A DNA stretch of 64,000 nucleotides from an uncultured Verrucomicrobiae bacterium. GTDB taxonomy: Bacteria; Verrucomicrobiota; Verrucomicrobiia; Limisphaerales; UBA1096. Where the stretch lies: positions 1-64,000 of the forward strand of contig CALJHX010000009.1 in NCBI GenBank assembly GCA_937770485.1. The letters are read 5' to 3'. Below are positions 30,140-39,957 of this stretch, in pieces. The notes beneath the pieces were generated by a model. That model ran no database searches and was not told the DNA's origin. It was given only the letters and a program-made list of their open reading frames with translations. A program made the translations under genes and the position numbers. Numbering within the stretch: position 1 is the stretch's first letter; each line of letters opens with the position of its first letter.

Positions 30140-31443
30140 CTACTGTTTTTCAATTCGGTAGAGGTGGGTCTTGGTACGGAGAATCCAAGCGGCACCATGT
30201 ACAGCGGGGGAAGCCATGAAGCCGCCGTCGAGTTGGCTTTCGGCGAGAACCTCAAACTTGCTCCTGGCCGCGACCGCAGTGGTTTTACCCTCCTCGCTGA
30301 AGAAGAAAATCCGTTTTCCATCGGTCACCGGCGATGCCGAATAGTTCCCGTCCACGCGCTCGCTCCATGTGATTTCGCCGGACTTGGCCTCGATGCACGA
30401 CGCGATGCCGCCATCGTCGATCATGAAAATGTGTTCGCCGATCAACAGCACAGACGGCTTGTTGGAGACACTGCGTTTGGTCCGCCATTTGATATGCTGG
30501 TCTCAGCCGAATCGCCACTGCCGCCGGGGTCGACTGCCAGCAGTTGACCTTTCGCAAAACCGGTTGGATAAAACACCATACCGTGCCCGTACACCGGCCG
30601 AGTACTCGCTGAGTGTTGAGCTCGTTCGGTCACGCGCCAAAGCTCCCTGCCGGTCAGCGGGTCGTACGCGTAGCAAGCCATCGCACCGATGCTGATCAAT
30701 TGCGTCACGCCGCCATGCTGGATGACGAGCGGCGTCGAGTAGCCCTTTCGCAGATCACCGTCGCGGAACGGTTCGCCATTCGTGTTGAGATCCTGAAAAT
30801 CAACGCTGCGCTTGGTGCTCCAGGCCGTCTTGCCGGTGCGCTTGTCCAGCCCGGCGACGAACTGGTGATCGGCCCCGTCGAACGTGAGGATGAGCAGATT
30901 TTCGTGAATGATCGGCGACGAGCCAGCCCCCCGAAAATGATCGCACACAAAATCGTCACGTGTCCAAAGCACCTTATTGGTTTTGGTGTCCAGACACGCC
31001 GTGCCAGGCGAACCCCATGTCAGGTACACGCGCCCCGCCTCAACCACCGACGTCGGGGAAGCGTAGCTGTTAAACTTGTGCGCGAACTGCGGATCCTTAA
31101 TCTGAAAAAGCTGTTTTTCAAAAATGATTTTTCCGGTGTTTCCATCAACGCAAAGAGCGCTGAGTTTGTTGCCTTTTTCGTCGGCGGTCGTGAGCCAAAT
31201 CTTATCGGCGAAAACTACCGGCGACGACCAAGCCCGGCCCGGCAAAGCCACTTTCCAGTCGATATTTTTCGTCTCGCTCCACTCGCTAGGCAACGCTTGG
31301 CCGCCTGGAATGTGCCCCGAGCCAAGAGGGCCACGAAACTGCGGCCAATCGGCGAGGGCTACCGATGTCGCGGCAACAAACAGCACGGCCAAAAACAAGC
31401 GCTTGACCAGAAAGTTTTTAGTTTTCAGTTTCAAGAATTTCAT
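30140..31443 (-). pseudogene. PQQ-binding-like beta-propeller protein with one frameshift
   Basis: An exported beta-propeller of the PQQ/BamB-like outer type often seen in Planctomycetes and Verrucomicrobia. It starts at the ATG at 31443 with a signal peptide (VKRLFLAVLFVAATSVALA) followed by DWPQFRGPLGSG, the usual opening of this family, and blade motifs such as WSSPVVFADKIWLTT, CVDGNTGKI and LAVDPGGSGD. The frame then breaks between about 30503 and 30520: the next blades (IKWRTKRSVSNK, IGEHIFMIDDGG, CIEAKSGEITWSER) continue in another frame to a stop at 30140. One added or lost base explains it; sequencing error is as likely as real loss. Total length corrected would be about 433 residues. 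Ligand unknown. Confidence 0.8.
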
Positions 31444-31502
31444 GTGCAAAATCGGAGCGAAGTCACTCACGCCTTTCGCCTTCCCGCAAGTAAAACCGGC
31501 TG

Positions 31503-32003
31503 TTACTTATCCCGCAGCAGTTGCCAAATTAGCACGAAGGCAGGGGCAAAATCCTCGGAGGTCGCAGCGATCCAATCGGTGATTTTTTTTGGCGCGAACC
31601 AGCCGCCGTCGGAGAGTTCGTCGGGGTCGAGTTGGAACGGGCCTTCGTGCTCGCAGCGGTACACCCAGACAAACTCCTGGCCGGTGGCCTCGCAGGCGTC
31701 GATCTTGAACAACCGTTCCGGCACGGCCGCAAGTTCGAGGCCGATCTCTTCGCTCGTCTCGCGCAGGGCGCAGGCGCCGTATTCTTCGCCGGCATCGACA
31801 TGGCCCGAGACGGACGAGTCCCATGTGCCGGGGAAGCAGTCTTTTTTCATCGAGCGCTTTTGCAGGAACAACTCACCTTTGGCGTTGAAGACCAGTAGGT
31901 GAATGGCGCGATGCCTCAGCCCAAGCCGGTGCACCTCACTGCGCGGTTGCTGGCCGATGACTTGGTCGTTTGCATCGACGACGTCAAAGATCTCTTCACT
32001 CAT
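31503..32003 (-). CDS. Nudix hydrolase
   Basis: A 166-residue Nudix enzyme hydrolysing a nucleoside diphosphate linked to another group. The Nudix box is complete: GHVDAGEEYG, then RETSEEIGL, fitting Gx5Ex7REUxEExGU. The N-terminal EIFDVVDANDQVIG and HRLGLRHRAIHLLVFN resemble the isopentenyl-diphosphate isomerase-like and YfcD branch of the family. Two ATG codons lie next to each other (32006 and 32003); the start overlaps the end of rsmA by about 8 bases, so the gene is coupled to the rRNA methyltransferase. Specific substrate is not deducible. Confidence 0.9.
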   Translation of the reverse strand: MSEEIFDVVDANDQVIGQQPRSEVHRLGLRHRAIHLLVFNAKGELFLQKRSMKKDCFPGTWDSSVSGHVDAGEEYGACALRETSEEIGLELAAVPERLFKIDACEATGQEFVWVYRCEHEGPFQLDPDELSDGGWFAPKKITDWIAATSEDFAPAFVLIWQLLRDK

Positions 32004-32835
32004 CAATCTCTGTGCAGCTCAGGCGTTGGGTGAGTTCGGTGAATTGCTCGAGGGTGACACGCTCGGCACGGATTTTTTCATCCAGTCCAAGAGCGTCGAA
32101 GGCTTCCGCCACGGCGGCTTCGGGCCAGTCGCGGTTGAGGAGTTTCATCATCTTTTTGCGCCGCTCGCCGAAGACGCGCTTTACGATTTTTTTGAAAACT
32201 GGGCACAGCTCCGGGGGCAGCAACTGTGTCTCGCGGCGCAGCAACTCGATGCACCCCGAGTCCACGTTCGGCTCAGGATAAAATGAGCCGCGCGGGATGG
32301 TGAACCACTCGCCCGCCGCATAGTGCAGCCCGATCAATAGCGCGAGCACGCCGTACTCCCTGCTGCCCGGCCGGGCCAACATCCGCCTGACGACCTCGAG
32401 TTGCAGCGTCACGATCATGGCACTAGGCCGTCCTGCCGAAGCGGCAAGATCGATGAGCAGCGGCGAGGCGATCGAGTACGGCAGGTTGGCGACGAGCTTG
32501 TGTTCTGACCAATCAAACTCTGTCTTACGAACAATCTTCATCGCGTCAGCGTGTTGCAGCGTGAGATTTTCACGCTTGGAAAACTGCTTTTCGAGCAACT
32601 TGATCAATCGCCGATCCGTCTCGATGGCGGTAACCTGGCCGACGGCCTCCAGCAGTAATTCGGTCAGCGGGCCAAGCCCAGGGCCAATCTCGATCACCGA
32701 ATCGTCCGGCGCGAGCTTGGCCAAGGCGACGATTTTGCGGAGTTGATTTTGATCGTGCATGAAGGTTTGCCCAAGCGACTTGGTCAACATGATGTCCTCG
32801 TCGTTGAGGAGTTTTCTGATCTCGGATAGGGTCAT
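31996..32835 (-). CDS. rsmA: 16S rRNA (adenine1518/1519-N6) dimethyltransferase
   Basis: RsmA (KsgA) dimethylates two adjacent adenines in helix 45 of 16S rRNA late in 30S assembly. The 279-residue product shows KSLGQTFMHD, the SAM-binding motif I VIEIGPGLGPLTELLL, the acidic ATAIETD-like strand (VTAIETDRR), the catalytic motif IV NLPYSIASPLL, and the C-terminal helical domain. The ATG at 32835 overlaps the stop of the aminotransferase gene (ATGA). Its place in an apparent operon with queE supports a translation-linked grouping. One palindrome copy (core 32717) is read as Leu-Ala-Lys just after motif X. Confidence 0.95.
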   Translation of the reverse strand: MTLSEIRKLLNDEDIMLTKSLGQTFMHDQNQLRKIVALAKLAPDDSVIEIGPGLGPLTELLLEAVGQVTAIETDRRLIKLLEKQFSKRENLTLQHADAMKIVRKTEFDWSEHKLVANLPYSIASPLLIDLAASAGRPSAMIVTLQLEVVRRMLARPGSREYGVLALLIGLHYAAGEWFTIPRGSFYPEPNVDSGCIELLRRETQLLPPELCPVFKKIVKRVFGERRKKMMKLLNRDWPEAAVAEAFDALGLDEKIRAERVTLEQFTELTQRLSCTEIDE

Positions 32836-34133
32836 GCGTAAACCTCCTCAAGCGCGCGGCCCAGGGAGCGGATTAACTTCGTGATGTGCGATTTACCGAC
32901 GGTGAGCGGCGGCGTGAAAGCCAGGATATTCGCCGGATCGCCTTCCGGGAGCAGGATGAAACCGTCCTTCAACAGTCGCTTGATCACGCTGAGGGCGATG
33001 TCAGCGGCGGGCGTGCTGTCGTCGTAGAATAACTCGAGCGCGAGCATCAGGCCAAGGCCGCGCGGCCGGCAGCGGGCGCGGCCGATGCGCTTGGCCAAGC
33101 GCTTGAGTTCTCCAAGAAACAGTTGGCCCATTTCGGCGCTGCGCGCGGGCAGCTTGCGCAACTCAAGTTCACGGAGAGACGCAATCGCCATCGCGCAACC
33201 GACCGGGTGGCCAAGGAACGTGCTCGTGTGAATCGCCTCGCCGTTAGACTCAGGCCAGGCACGATCCATCACCTCTACACTGCCGACGCAGGCCGAGAGA
33301 GGGAAGCCGCCGGTGAGTGCCTTGCCGAGGCAGAGGAGATCCGGCATCACACCGAAGTGCTCGCTCGCAAACCATCGCCCGGTACGGCCGAAGCCGGTGT
33401 ACACCTCGTCGCAAATCAGCAGCGCGCCGTGTTGGTTGCAAACTTTGCGGAGCAATTTCAGAAAGCCGGCAGGTGGGATGTTCGTGCCTCCGCGACCCTG
33501 AATCGGCTCGACCAAAATCGCGCCGACTTTGTGTTTGCGACACTCGGCGGCTAGCCGCTGCTCGAGCTTGGCCAAGTCTGCCTTGACGCGCGGGAACGGC
33601 ACGAAGCTCGTAAACCCGCCGATTTGCCGGCGGAACGGCGAGCGGAAATTGCTGCGCCAAGTGGCGTTGAGAGCGCCGTAACCGAGGCCGTGATAGGCGT
33701 CCTCAAACGCGATGACACGCGTGCGGCCGGTGGCAAGATGGGCGGTCTTGAGCGCGGCCTCAACCGCCTCGAAGCCTGAGCTGCAAAAGATCGTTTTGCC
33801 GATTTGCTTGGCCAAGCGCTCGAAGGTGAGCCGACTGAGTTCACGGGCCAGCTCGGCCTTGAGCGCGTGGGGGTGGACGTCGCCCATCGCGTGCAGCAGC
33901 TTAGCCATTTGGCGCTGGCCGGCGACGACGATTCGGGGGTTGGCGTGGCCGGCGGCTGCCACCGCAAACGCGGCGGTGAAGTCGAGATACTCACGCCCGG
34001 AATCGTCCCAAACGCGCATGCCCTTGGCCCGCTCCCAGACGATCGGCCAACTGCCGTCCGGCTCGATGAAGGTGATGTTGCGCGATTCGAAACGGCGCAG
34101 TTGATCTATGGTTTTGTTAGCCTTTTTTTTCAT
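32832..34133 (-). CDS. Class III (acetylornithine/GABA-type) aminotransferase
   Basis: A 433-residue pyridoxal-phosphate enzyme of fold type I, class III. Signature segments are WDDSGREYLDFTAAFAVAAAGHANPRI, the phosphate-cup CSSGFEAVEAALKTA, the region HGLGYGALNAT, LLICDEVYTGFGRTG, and the PLP lysine in LCLGKALTGGFPLS. This group contains acetylornithine, ornithine, 4-aminobutyrate and DAPA aminotransferases as well as amine-pyruvate enzymes; no biosynthetic neighbours decide among them, so the substrate is left open. It carries three palindrome copies (cores 33091, 33568, 33808), all read as Leu-Ala-Lys. It lies between queE (3 bases upstream) and rsmA (4-base overlap). Confidence 0.88.
   Translation of the reverse strand: MKKKANKTIDQLRRFESRNITFIEPDGSWPIVWERAKGMRVWDDSGREYLDFTAAFAVAAAGHANPRIVVAGQRQMAKLLHAMGDVHPHALKAELARELSRLTFERLAKQIGKTIFCSSGFEAVEAALKTAHLATGRTRVIAFEDAYHGLGYGALNATWRSNFRSPFRRQIGGFTSFVPFPRVKADLAKLEQRLAAECRKHKVGAILVEPIQGRGGTNIPPAGFLKLLRKVCNQHGALLICDEVYTGFGRTGRWFASEHFGVMPDLLCLGKALTGGFPLSACVGSVEVMDRAWPESNGEAIHTSTFLGHPVGCAMAIASLRELELRKLPARSAEMGQLFLGELKRLAKRIGRARCRPRGLGLMLALELFYDDSTPAADIALSVIKRLLKDGFILLPEGDPANILAFTPPLTVGKSHITKLIRSLGRALEEVYA
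33087..33102. repeat. Perfect 16-bp copy of the iterated palindrome
   Basis: GCGCTTGGCCAAGCGC inside the aminotransferase gene. It is read as Arg-Leu-Ala-Lys-Arg in a surface helix of the small domain. Confidence 0.85.
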
Positions 34134-34136
34134 GGC

Positions 34137-34865
34137 TCAAACGCCTTTTTCGTCGGGCGGCCAGATGAATTTGTGGATCTGCAACTGGAACCGCACGCGC
34201 AGCTTGTCCCGGGTGATGCACTCAACGAGTTCGCGACGCGTGATCGGCGTGTGACCAGCCGGCACCGGCTTGAGCGACTCGTCCTGTTGATGCGCCTCAA
34301 GTGGGGCCACCCATGAGAGTAGCACGGGGCAGCGTTCGTCCAATCTGTGCTCGGCTAATTGAATCTTGGCCCAAGCGTAGTCCTCCTCGGTGCCGATGAC
34401 GAACTTCACTTCGTCACTTGGCTTGAGTCGAGCGATGTTCTCAGTGAGCATTTTTTTGGATTCGCCGCTGCTCGGGCATTTCCAGTCCATGATGTGGCGC
34501 ACGCGCTGATCGCTCGTGCTGATGTCATGCGCGCCACTGGTCTCTACCAGTACGGTGAGGCCCATGTCACAAAGGCGGCGCATCAGCGGGTGAACGTTTT
34601 TTTGAAGCAACGGTTCGCCGCCGGTGAGCTCAACGAGCGGCAGTTTGTTGCCGGGCTCGCCGGTGAAGGCACATCGTTTTTCGAGTTCGGCGATGACCTC
34701 GTCGACGATCATCGATTGGCCGCCGGTGAAAGCGTACGCGGTGTCGCAGTAGGAGCAGCGGAGGTCGCAGCCGGTCAGGCGGACGAACGCGCACGGTAGG
34801 CCAGCGAAGGTGCTTTCGCCCTGGATGCTGAGGTAGATTTCGTGAACCAGAAGCGAGTCTGCCAT
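34137..34865 (-). CDS. queE: 7-carboxy-7-deazaguanine synthase
   Basis: QueE is a radical SAM enzyme that rearranges carboxytetrahydropterin to 7-carboxy-7-deazaguanine in queuosine and related deazapurine pathways. The 242-residue product starts VHEIYLSIQGESTFAGLPC, then the radical SAM cluster cysteines C33, C37 and C40 in TGCDLRCSYC, followed by VELTGGEPLLQ and SGAHDIS. Length and motifs fit QueE rather than other small radical SAM proteins. No queC, queD or queF is seen in this window. The gene sits 2 bases downstream of the M20 peptidase and 3 bases before the aminotransferase. Confidence 0.93.
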   Translation of the reverse strand: MADSLLVHEIYLSIQGESTFAGLPCAFVRLTGCDLRCSYCDTAYAFTGGQSMIVDEVIAELEKRCAFTGEPGNKLPLVELTGGEPLLQKNVHPLMRRLCDMGLTVLVETSGAHDISTSDQRVRHIMDWKCPSSGESKKMLTENIARLKPSDEVKFVIGTEEDYAWAKIQLAEHRLDERCPVLLSWVAPLEAHQQDESLKPVPAGHTPITRRELVECITRDKLRVRFQLQIHKFIWPPDEKGV

Positions 34866-34867
34866 GG

Positions 34868-36238
34868 TTACGCCTCAGCGAGATTTGTCCAGAGATTGGC
34901 GCTCATCCAGATGCCGCGCGTGAACACCTCAAGGTCCATTTTTTCGTTGGGCGAATGGAGGTTATCGTCCGGCAGCGCTAGGCCAAGAAGATAGGTATCG
35001 ACCTTCAAGATACGCGAGAAATGCTCAACAATCGGGATTGAGCCGCCCTCGCGCAAGAGCACCGGTTCGTGACCGAAAGAGGCCTCGAGCGACTTGAGCG
35101 CGGCCTTGGCCAAAGGGCCGGTCGGCGAGACGATGTACGGATCGGCCGCGTGTCCCAGATCGACCTCAATGCGCATCGTCGGCGGGCAGAGTGCCTTGAG
35201 TTGTTTCGCAACCAAGCGGAGGATTTTTTGAGGTTTCTGATCCGGCACGAGACGCATGGTGATCTTCGCGCTGGCTGCGCTTGGCACGATGGTTTTGCTG
35301 CCCTCGCCCTGATAGCCGCTGGTGAGGCCGTTGATCTCGAACGTCGGCCGCGCGGCGCGCTGCTCGTTGGGCGTGAAGCCTTTTTCGCCAAAGAGGGCCT
35401 TCACGCCGAGTAGCTTTTTGTACTTGGCCTCGCTGTACGGGACGCGGGCAAGTTGCCTGCGCTCGTAAGCGGTAAGCTTGATGACGTCGTCGTAAAAACC
35501 GGGAACGTTGATGCTCCCGTTTTTGTTGATCATCCGACCGAGCATTTTGCTCAGTGCCATTGCGGGGTTCTCGACCGAGCCACCGTAAATGCCGGAGTGC
35601 AAATCGCGGTCGGGACCCGTGAGTTTGACCTCGAGCGCGGCGACGCCGCGCAGCGCATACGTCAACGCCGGGTGCTTGAGGTCGGGCATACCTGTGTCTG
35701 AAACCACGACCCCGTCGCACTGGAGTTCGCGTTTGTTCTGCTTGAGAAACTCGACGAGCGCTTCGCCGCCGACCTCCTCCTCGCCCTCTACGACGAACGT
35801 CAAGTCGCACGGCAGCTCGGTGCCGGTCTTGAGATACGCCTCGACCGCCTTGAGATGGGCGAAGTGCTGGCCCTTGTTGTCGCTGGCGCCGCGCGCGAAG
35901 AGGCTGCGGCCTCGAAGCGTCGGCTCGAACGGCGGGCTGTCCCACAGCTCGAGCGGCTCGGGAGGCTGAACGTCGTAGTGGCCGTACACGAGAAAGTGAG
36001 GCTTGGCGCTGTTGCGCCGGCGCGGCGTTTCGGCGGTGACGATCGGGTGGCCGCCAGTCCTGTGCACGCGCGACCTGAGGCCAAGCGACTTGGCATGTCC
36101 GGCGAGCCAGCGGGCGCAGTCGGCAATATCTTTTTTGTGCGCGCTCTGCGCAGATACGCTGGGGAAGCGAAGATACTCGATCAGCTCGTCAACGAACCGC
36201 TGCCGGTTGGCGTCGATATATTTCTTGAGTTGTTTCAT
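34868..36238 (-). CDS. M20 family metallopeptidase (dipeptidase)
   Basis: A 456-residue zinc exopeptidase of family M20, most like carnosinase/CNDP-type dipeptidases. The metal ligands and catalytic residues are visible: VYGHYDVQPPEPLELW (His and Asp), RGASDNKGQ, VEGEEEVGG (general base Glu and metal ligand), VSDTG and, at the C-terminus, GGSIPIVEHF. The lid-domain motif DLHSGIYGG is conserved. No signal peptide is seen, so it is likely cytosolic, releasing amino acids from short peptides. It lies 17 bases after the AsmA-like gene and 2 bases before queE. Confidence 0.92.
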   Translation of the reverse strand: MKQLKKYIDANRQRFVDELIEYLRFPSVSAQSAHKKDIADCARWLAGHAKSLGLRSRVHRTGGHPIVTAETPRRRNSAKPHFLVYGHYDVQPPEPLELWDSPPFEPTLRGRSLFARGASDNKGQHFAHLKAVEAYLKTGTELPCDLTFVVEGEEEVGGEALVEFLKQNKRELQCDGVVVSDTGMPDLKHPALTYALRGVAALEVKLTGPDRDLHSGIYGGSVENPAMALSKMLGRMINKNGSINVPGFYDDVIKLTAYERRQLARVPYSEAKYKKLLGVKALFGEKGFTPNEQRAARPTFEINGLTSGYQGEGSKTIVPSAASAKITMRLVPDQKPQKILRLVAKQLKALCPPTMRIEVDLGHAADPYIVSPTGPLAKAALKSLEASFGHEPVLLREGGSIPIVEHFSRILKVDTYLLGLALPDDNLHSPNEKMDLEVFTRGIWMSANLWTNLAEA

Positions 36239-36255
36239 TCAGTTTTTGCTCGAAT

Positions 36256-39200
36256 TCATTCTTTGGGTTTTTCCTTTTTATTGGAGGGGCTCTCAGGAGC
36301 GAAAATTGGTCCGAAATTGAGCAGCGGGTTGACTGGTTTCTCATGGTTTTTATCGTCCTTGCCACCAACAATCCGGTTTATGTCTTTGAACAAATCCTTA
36401 CCACGGTTACCCAGCGCATCCTTGACACTACCCCCAATGAATTCCCCGGAGAGGATGTCAGCAGCATTCTCCAAAATACTGCCAGCTTGAGTTTCAACTG
36501 CCCCCGGTAGCGAGACAGCCGACTGGCCGAGGATGCCAAGGATGGCAAGTTTATTGGTTTTGGTTTTTGGCTCGCCGACCGTGCCCCTGATGGTAATGAA
36601 GTCCGGCAACTTCACAAACTTGGCGCTGAGCGACGTGCCGCCGGGGATCAGGCCCGCCCTGTCTGCGAGATCGCGCTTCAGTGAAAACTCAACCGGCAAG
36701 TTTAATCGCGAGTCAGCGAAGATTTTTTCAAGTGGCACTTTACCGCGGGTGGTTGCCGTAAAAACATTGCCCCTTACTTCGCATTTCTCAATCTGGATCA
36801 CGCGACCTGCAATCTTTAGCCTGGCGTGCATCGTATCGATCGGAGAGCTGAGCAACTGCGGCAGCCGAAGCAAAATTGCGATCGGGGTGAGTAGCATCTG
36901 GGTTGAATCGCTGAACAGGCGTAGGTCACCTTTGGCGAACTTCAACTCAGCATAGCCATTCAGATTTTGCCAAAACTCCGCCTCGGTCCCACCACTGCTA
37001 TTGAGCTTGGTTAGGAGAGTTATGTTACCCGCAAGCATGCCCTTAACTTCGGGATCGAAGCTATCCACAAGCGGCTGGGCTGGTAATTCTTTCATTTCCA
37101 CCTCCAGCGCATACGACGGCTTTGGTTTTGACTTGTCTATGCGGATTTTCCCTGAGACTGGCATGCCATTGAGCTCGAACTCGACCTTGTGCAGATCTAT
37201 GGTTCTACCGGTGGCGTTGGCCAGAATTTTTACCTCTGTAAGGGTCAACTCCTCCCAGAACGCCTTGGCTAATTCGACCTGCAACTCCAGTGCCATGCCG
37301 GTGAACAGCTCCGGCAGGCCCGCCAGATCGGCAACAAAATTACTTCCGGTTTTTCGCTTCGATTCAGCGACCGGCACGGCCAGCAGCAGCTTGTTAAGCG
37401 CAGTTAGGTCCATTCCATCCGAGAAAAGCTTCAGGTTGCTGACGATGTCCCGGCCGGCAGGCGCGGCGATCTTGCCCGTAGCTGTAACTTGGTTTTCGGC
37501 CCGGGCTGATTTTGGAAAAGCAATGTTGACCTTGGTCAACTCGATCAAGTCGCCGGTGAGTTTAGTCTCTCCAGACATGCCGATCGTCAAGGGTTCAGAC
37601 AGAATCGGTGTATTAGCTTCGACAAGCATCAGTTGGCCAAGCGAACCGGTGAAGTCGGCTGCGATGCTGCCGTCGTCGTTAAAGTCGATCGTGGCTCTGG
37701 TTTCAGTCTGACTTCGTGTGACCTGAATCGGATCGAGCCACGGCTTGGCCAGAGCATTGAGCATGTCTGCGAGAACACCGGTGGCGGCAACGCTAACCTT
37801 GGCAGGCGCTTGGCCAAGCGGCAGCGTACCAGCAATCTCAAGTTTACCCTGCAGCTTGTCCTGTTGCGTCAGTTCAAGCGTAGTTTCCTTCAGAGTCACC
37901 AACTCGTCACCAAGCGCAACCTGACTGTTCAACGCAAGGTCCCAGTCGGCAAGGTCCCAGCTGGAATAACCACCAGTGAAGCCGATGATGTTCGCGGTGG
38001 TATCGATGGATAATTGATTGTCCACTTGACTGAGCGTTGCGGAGTAACTCATGCCCCCATTTTTGACAATGAGTCCGGGTACTGCGGCCAGGTTGGCGAC
38101 CACCGGAAGACTGAGCTCTCCCCGGCCTTTGACGGTAAATTGCCCGCTCGATCCAGTCGCCAAACCGTCGAATGTCCCCCAAGTGGTTTCACCCTTGCCC
38201 AAGGCGAAGTGCAACTTGTCGGCGGATAAGATTTCCCAGTCGCTGAGTTTGCCGGCGGCCTCAATCTCGAGATGAGTGCCAGCAAGTTTTGGATCCGCAC
38301 CGGTTAATGTGATTTCACTTACATTGGAATTGAGTTGCCCTTCTAGTGACTTGCCACCATTAGCGACATTCAGGTTCAACTTGCCATTCACAATGCCTGC
38401 TTCGGCAAACTGGCCTACAAATGACGGCCACTCGGCAAGGTTGAACTCGTCGATGCGCAAGACCAAAGACGAGTCGATATCTTCCGCAACTCTCTCGCCC
38501 CATCCAAGGATCATTGGCTTGTTGAGCGTGGCAGAAAGTGACTCATTGCCTGATTTTATTGCCGTGAATTGAAGTTGGTCGAATGTTGCACTTTGCCCAT
38601 TAAGATCGGCCTTGACTGCAAAATCGAGTTCAAGATTTACGCCGGCGGTCTTTTCTTTTTTTGACAAACCGGCGTTCGGTTTCCAGTTGGCAAGAAGTGA
38701 AGTATCGGCACCCGTGAGTTTGCCGTTGACTTCGAAGGTATTGGCGTTGGAGGTGGTTTTAACTTGGACGTCTAGGCTGGCCTGCGTAGCGATCTGGAGT
38801 TGCACCAGATCGAGTCCCGGCAACGGCAGCAACCATTCACCACTTTGAAACATTGCTTGAATTGCGAGATCGCTCTCTAGTGTCCCGGGTGCAAGCTTTC
38901 CTGACACGTTTATTTCAACGATTCTGGCCTCGTCGCGATCTACAGTAAGGTCTAAATTTCGAATCTCCGGCAATGCCGCATCAAGGTTCGCGGTAAGAAT
39001 GCAGTTGTTTAACGGCTCAAAAAACCCGGTGCCGGTTGTCTGGGTGAGATGAAGTGCTGCACCGACGTGAGCGATTTCAAGTTCGTCACCAACCTGGATC
39101 GTGCCGCTCAAGCTGCCATTGGTGGTAAGTTTACCCGAATCGGGTTTCGATACCATGACAACTCCGCTTACATTTAGCTTTGATGGACTGCCGTTAGCCA

Positions 39201-39771
39201 GCCTTCCGGTGTAGAAATTGGCCAATCGTATCTCGAGTTTGTCCTGTCGCCCATTTGCCAAATCGGTTGTCATCAAGATGTCCGCGTTCTTTACAACGAT
39301 GCTTCCTATGTCGATACGAGTGGTACCATCGGCGGATGGGTCTAACGGCGGTTCTTTAAGTTTACTTAAAATAGAGTCGATTGATGTGGAGCCGTCAGCT
39401 GACTTGGCTAGGCGCAGGGTGGGTTGCTCAAGTTCCACTGAGCCAAGCTTGATCGTGCCACCGAGGATGGTGAACAAGTCATACTCGATATGAAGCTCTG
39501 CGGCGGTGAGTAGTGGCTCCGTTTGGCCGTTTACCAAAAACTTGAATCGGCCCAATCGGAGACTCGACAACGGGCTCCAACTGGCAGTCCCAGCGCTCAA
39601 CTCGCCATTAAACGCCACCCCCAACCTGGGCAATACGAAACTCTTTAGAAAAAAACCACTTGAAACAAACAGCCAGGCGGCTACCAATAATCCAGTCAGA
39701 CCCAAAAAAATTCGGTGCCATTTGTGTAATCTTTGCTTTTTTATGCCTCCCTTCATCGTCGGTTTCATCAA
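36256..39771 (-). CDS. AsmA-like membrane-anchored protein (bridge-type lipid transport family)
   Basis: A 1171-residue protein with one N-terminal membrane helix (about residues 20-44, FLGLTGLLVAAWLFVSSGF) and a very long periplasmic body of repeated beta strands, as in AsmA, YhdP and TamB relatives that may conduct lipids between the two membranes. The early segment GSVELEQPTLRLAKSADGSTSID and the late segment GRVIQIEKCEVRGNVFTATTRGKVPLEKI are typical AsmA-like features; the C-terminus is a Lys/Glu-rich tail. Base composition is lower in GC than the neighbours. The first ATG pair at 39771 is used, though MKGGIKKQR a few codons later is also possible. It is divergent from the gene at 39958. 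Confidence 0.78.
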   Translation of the reverse strand: MMKPTMKGGIKKQRLHKWHRIFLGLTGLLVAAWLFVSSGFFLKSFVLPRLGVAFNGELSAGTASWSPLSSLRLGRFKFLVNGQTEPLLTAAELHIEYDLFTILGGTIKLGSVELEQPTLRLAKSADGSTSIDSILSKLKEPPLDPSADGTTRIDIGSIVVKNADILMTTDLANGRQDKLEIRLANFYTGRLANGSPSKLNVSGVVMVSKPDSGKLTTNGSLSGTIQVGDELEIAHVGAALHLTQTTGTGFFEPLNNCILTANLDAALPEIRNLDLTVDRDEARIVEINVSGKLAPGTLESDLAIQAMFQSGEWLLPLPGLDLVQLQIATQASLDVQVKTTSNANTFEVNGKLTGADTSLLANWKPNAGLSKKEKTAGVNLELDFAVKADLNGQSATFDQLQFTAIKSGNESLSATLNKPMILGWGERVAEDIDSSLVLRIDEFNLAEWPSFVGQFAEAGIVNGKLNLNVANGGKSLEGQLNSNVSEITLTGADPKLAGTHLEIEAAGKLSDWEILSADKLHFALGKGETTWGTFDGLATGSSGQFTVKGRGELSLPVVANLAAVPGLIVKNGGMSYSATLSQVDNQLSIDTTANIIGFTGGYSSWDLADWDLALNSQVALGDELVTLKETTLELTQQDKLQGKLEIAGTLPLGQAPAKVSVAATGVLADMLNALAKPWLDPIQVTRSQTETRATIDFNDDGSIAADFTGSLGQLMLVEANTPILSEPLTIGMSGETKLTGDLIELTKVNIAFPKSARAENQVTATGKIAAPAGRDIVSNLKLFSDGMDLTALNKLLLAVPVAESKRKTGSNFVADLAGLPELFTGMALELQVELAKAFWEELTLTEVKILANATGRTIDLHKVEFELNGMPVSGKIRIDKSKPKPSYALEVEMKELPAQPLVDSFDPEVKGMLAGNITLLTKLNSSGGTEAEFWQNLNGYAELKFAKGDLRLFSDSTQMLLTPIAILLRLPQLLSSPIDTMHARLKIAGRVIQIEKCEVRGNVFTATTRGKVPLEKIFADSRLNLPVEFSLKRDLADRAGLIPGGTSLSAKFVKLPDFITIRGTVGEPKTKTNKLAILGILGQSAVSLPGAVETQAGSILENAADILSGEFIGGSVKDALGNRGKDLFKDINRIVGGKDDKNHEKPVNPLLNFGPIFAPESPSNKKEKPKE

Positions 39772-39957
39772 CCTACATGCGAGTTTGGCTCTTTAACGTC
39801 GCCCAAAATGCCGCACGTGCTCAATCTAGGATGATGGTGCCGCTTGGCCAAGCGCGAAACTGAATGTGATTTTTTCACTGACAGATAGAGTAACTTTGGG
39901 CAAATTTTCCGGGTAATACTAAATTTAGCCGAGTTCCCCGCCAAAATTCCTGTCGTC
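39772..39957. promoter_or_regulatory. Divergent intergenic region with a palindrome copy
   Basis: A 186-base, AT-richer gap between two divergent genes must hold promoters for both. A perfect GCTTGGCCAAGC copy lies at 39842-39853. No convincing -35/-10 pair was picked out by eye. Confidence 0.35.
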
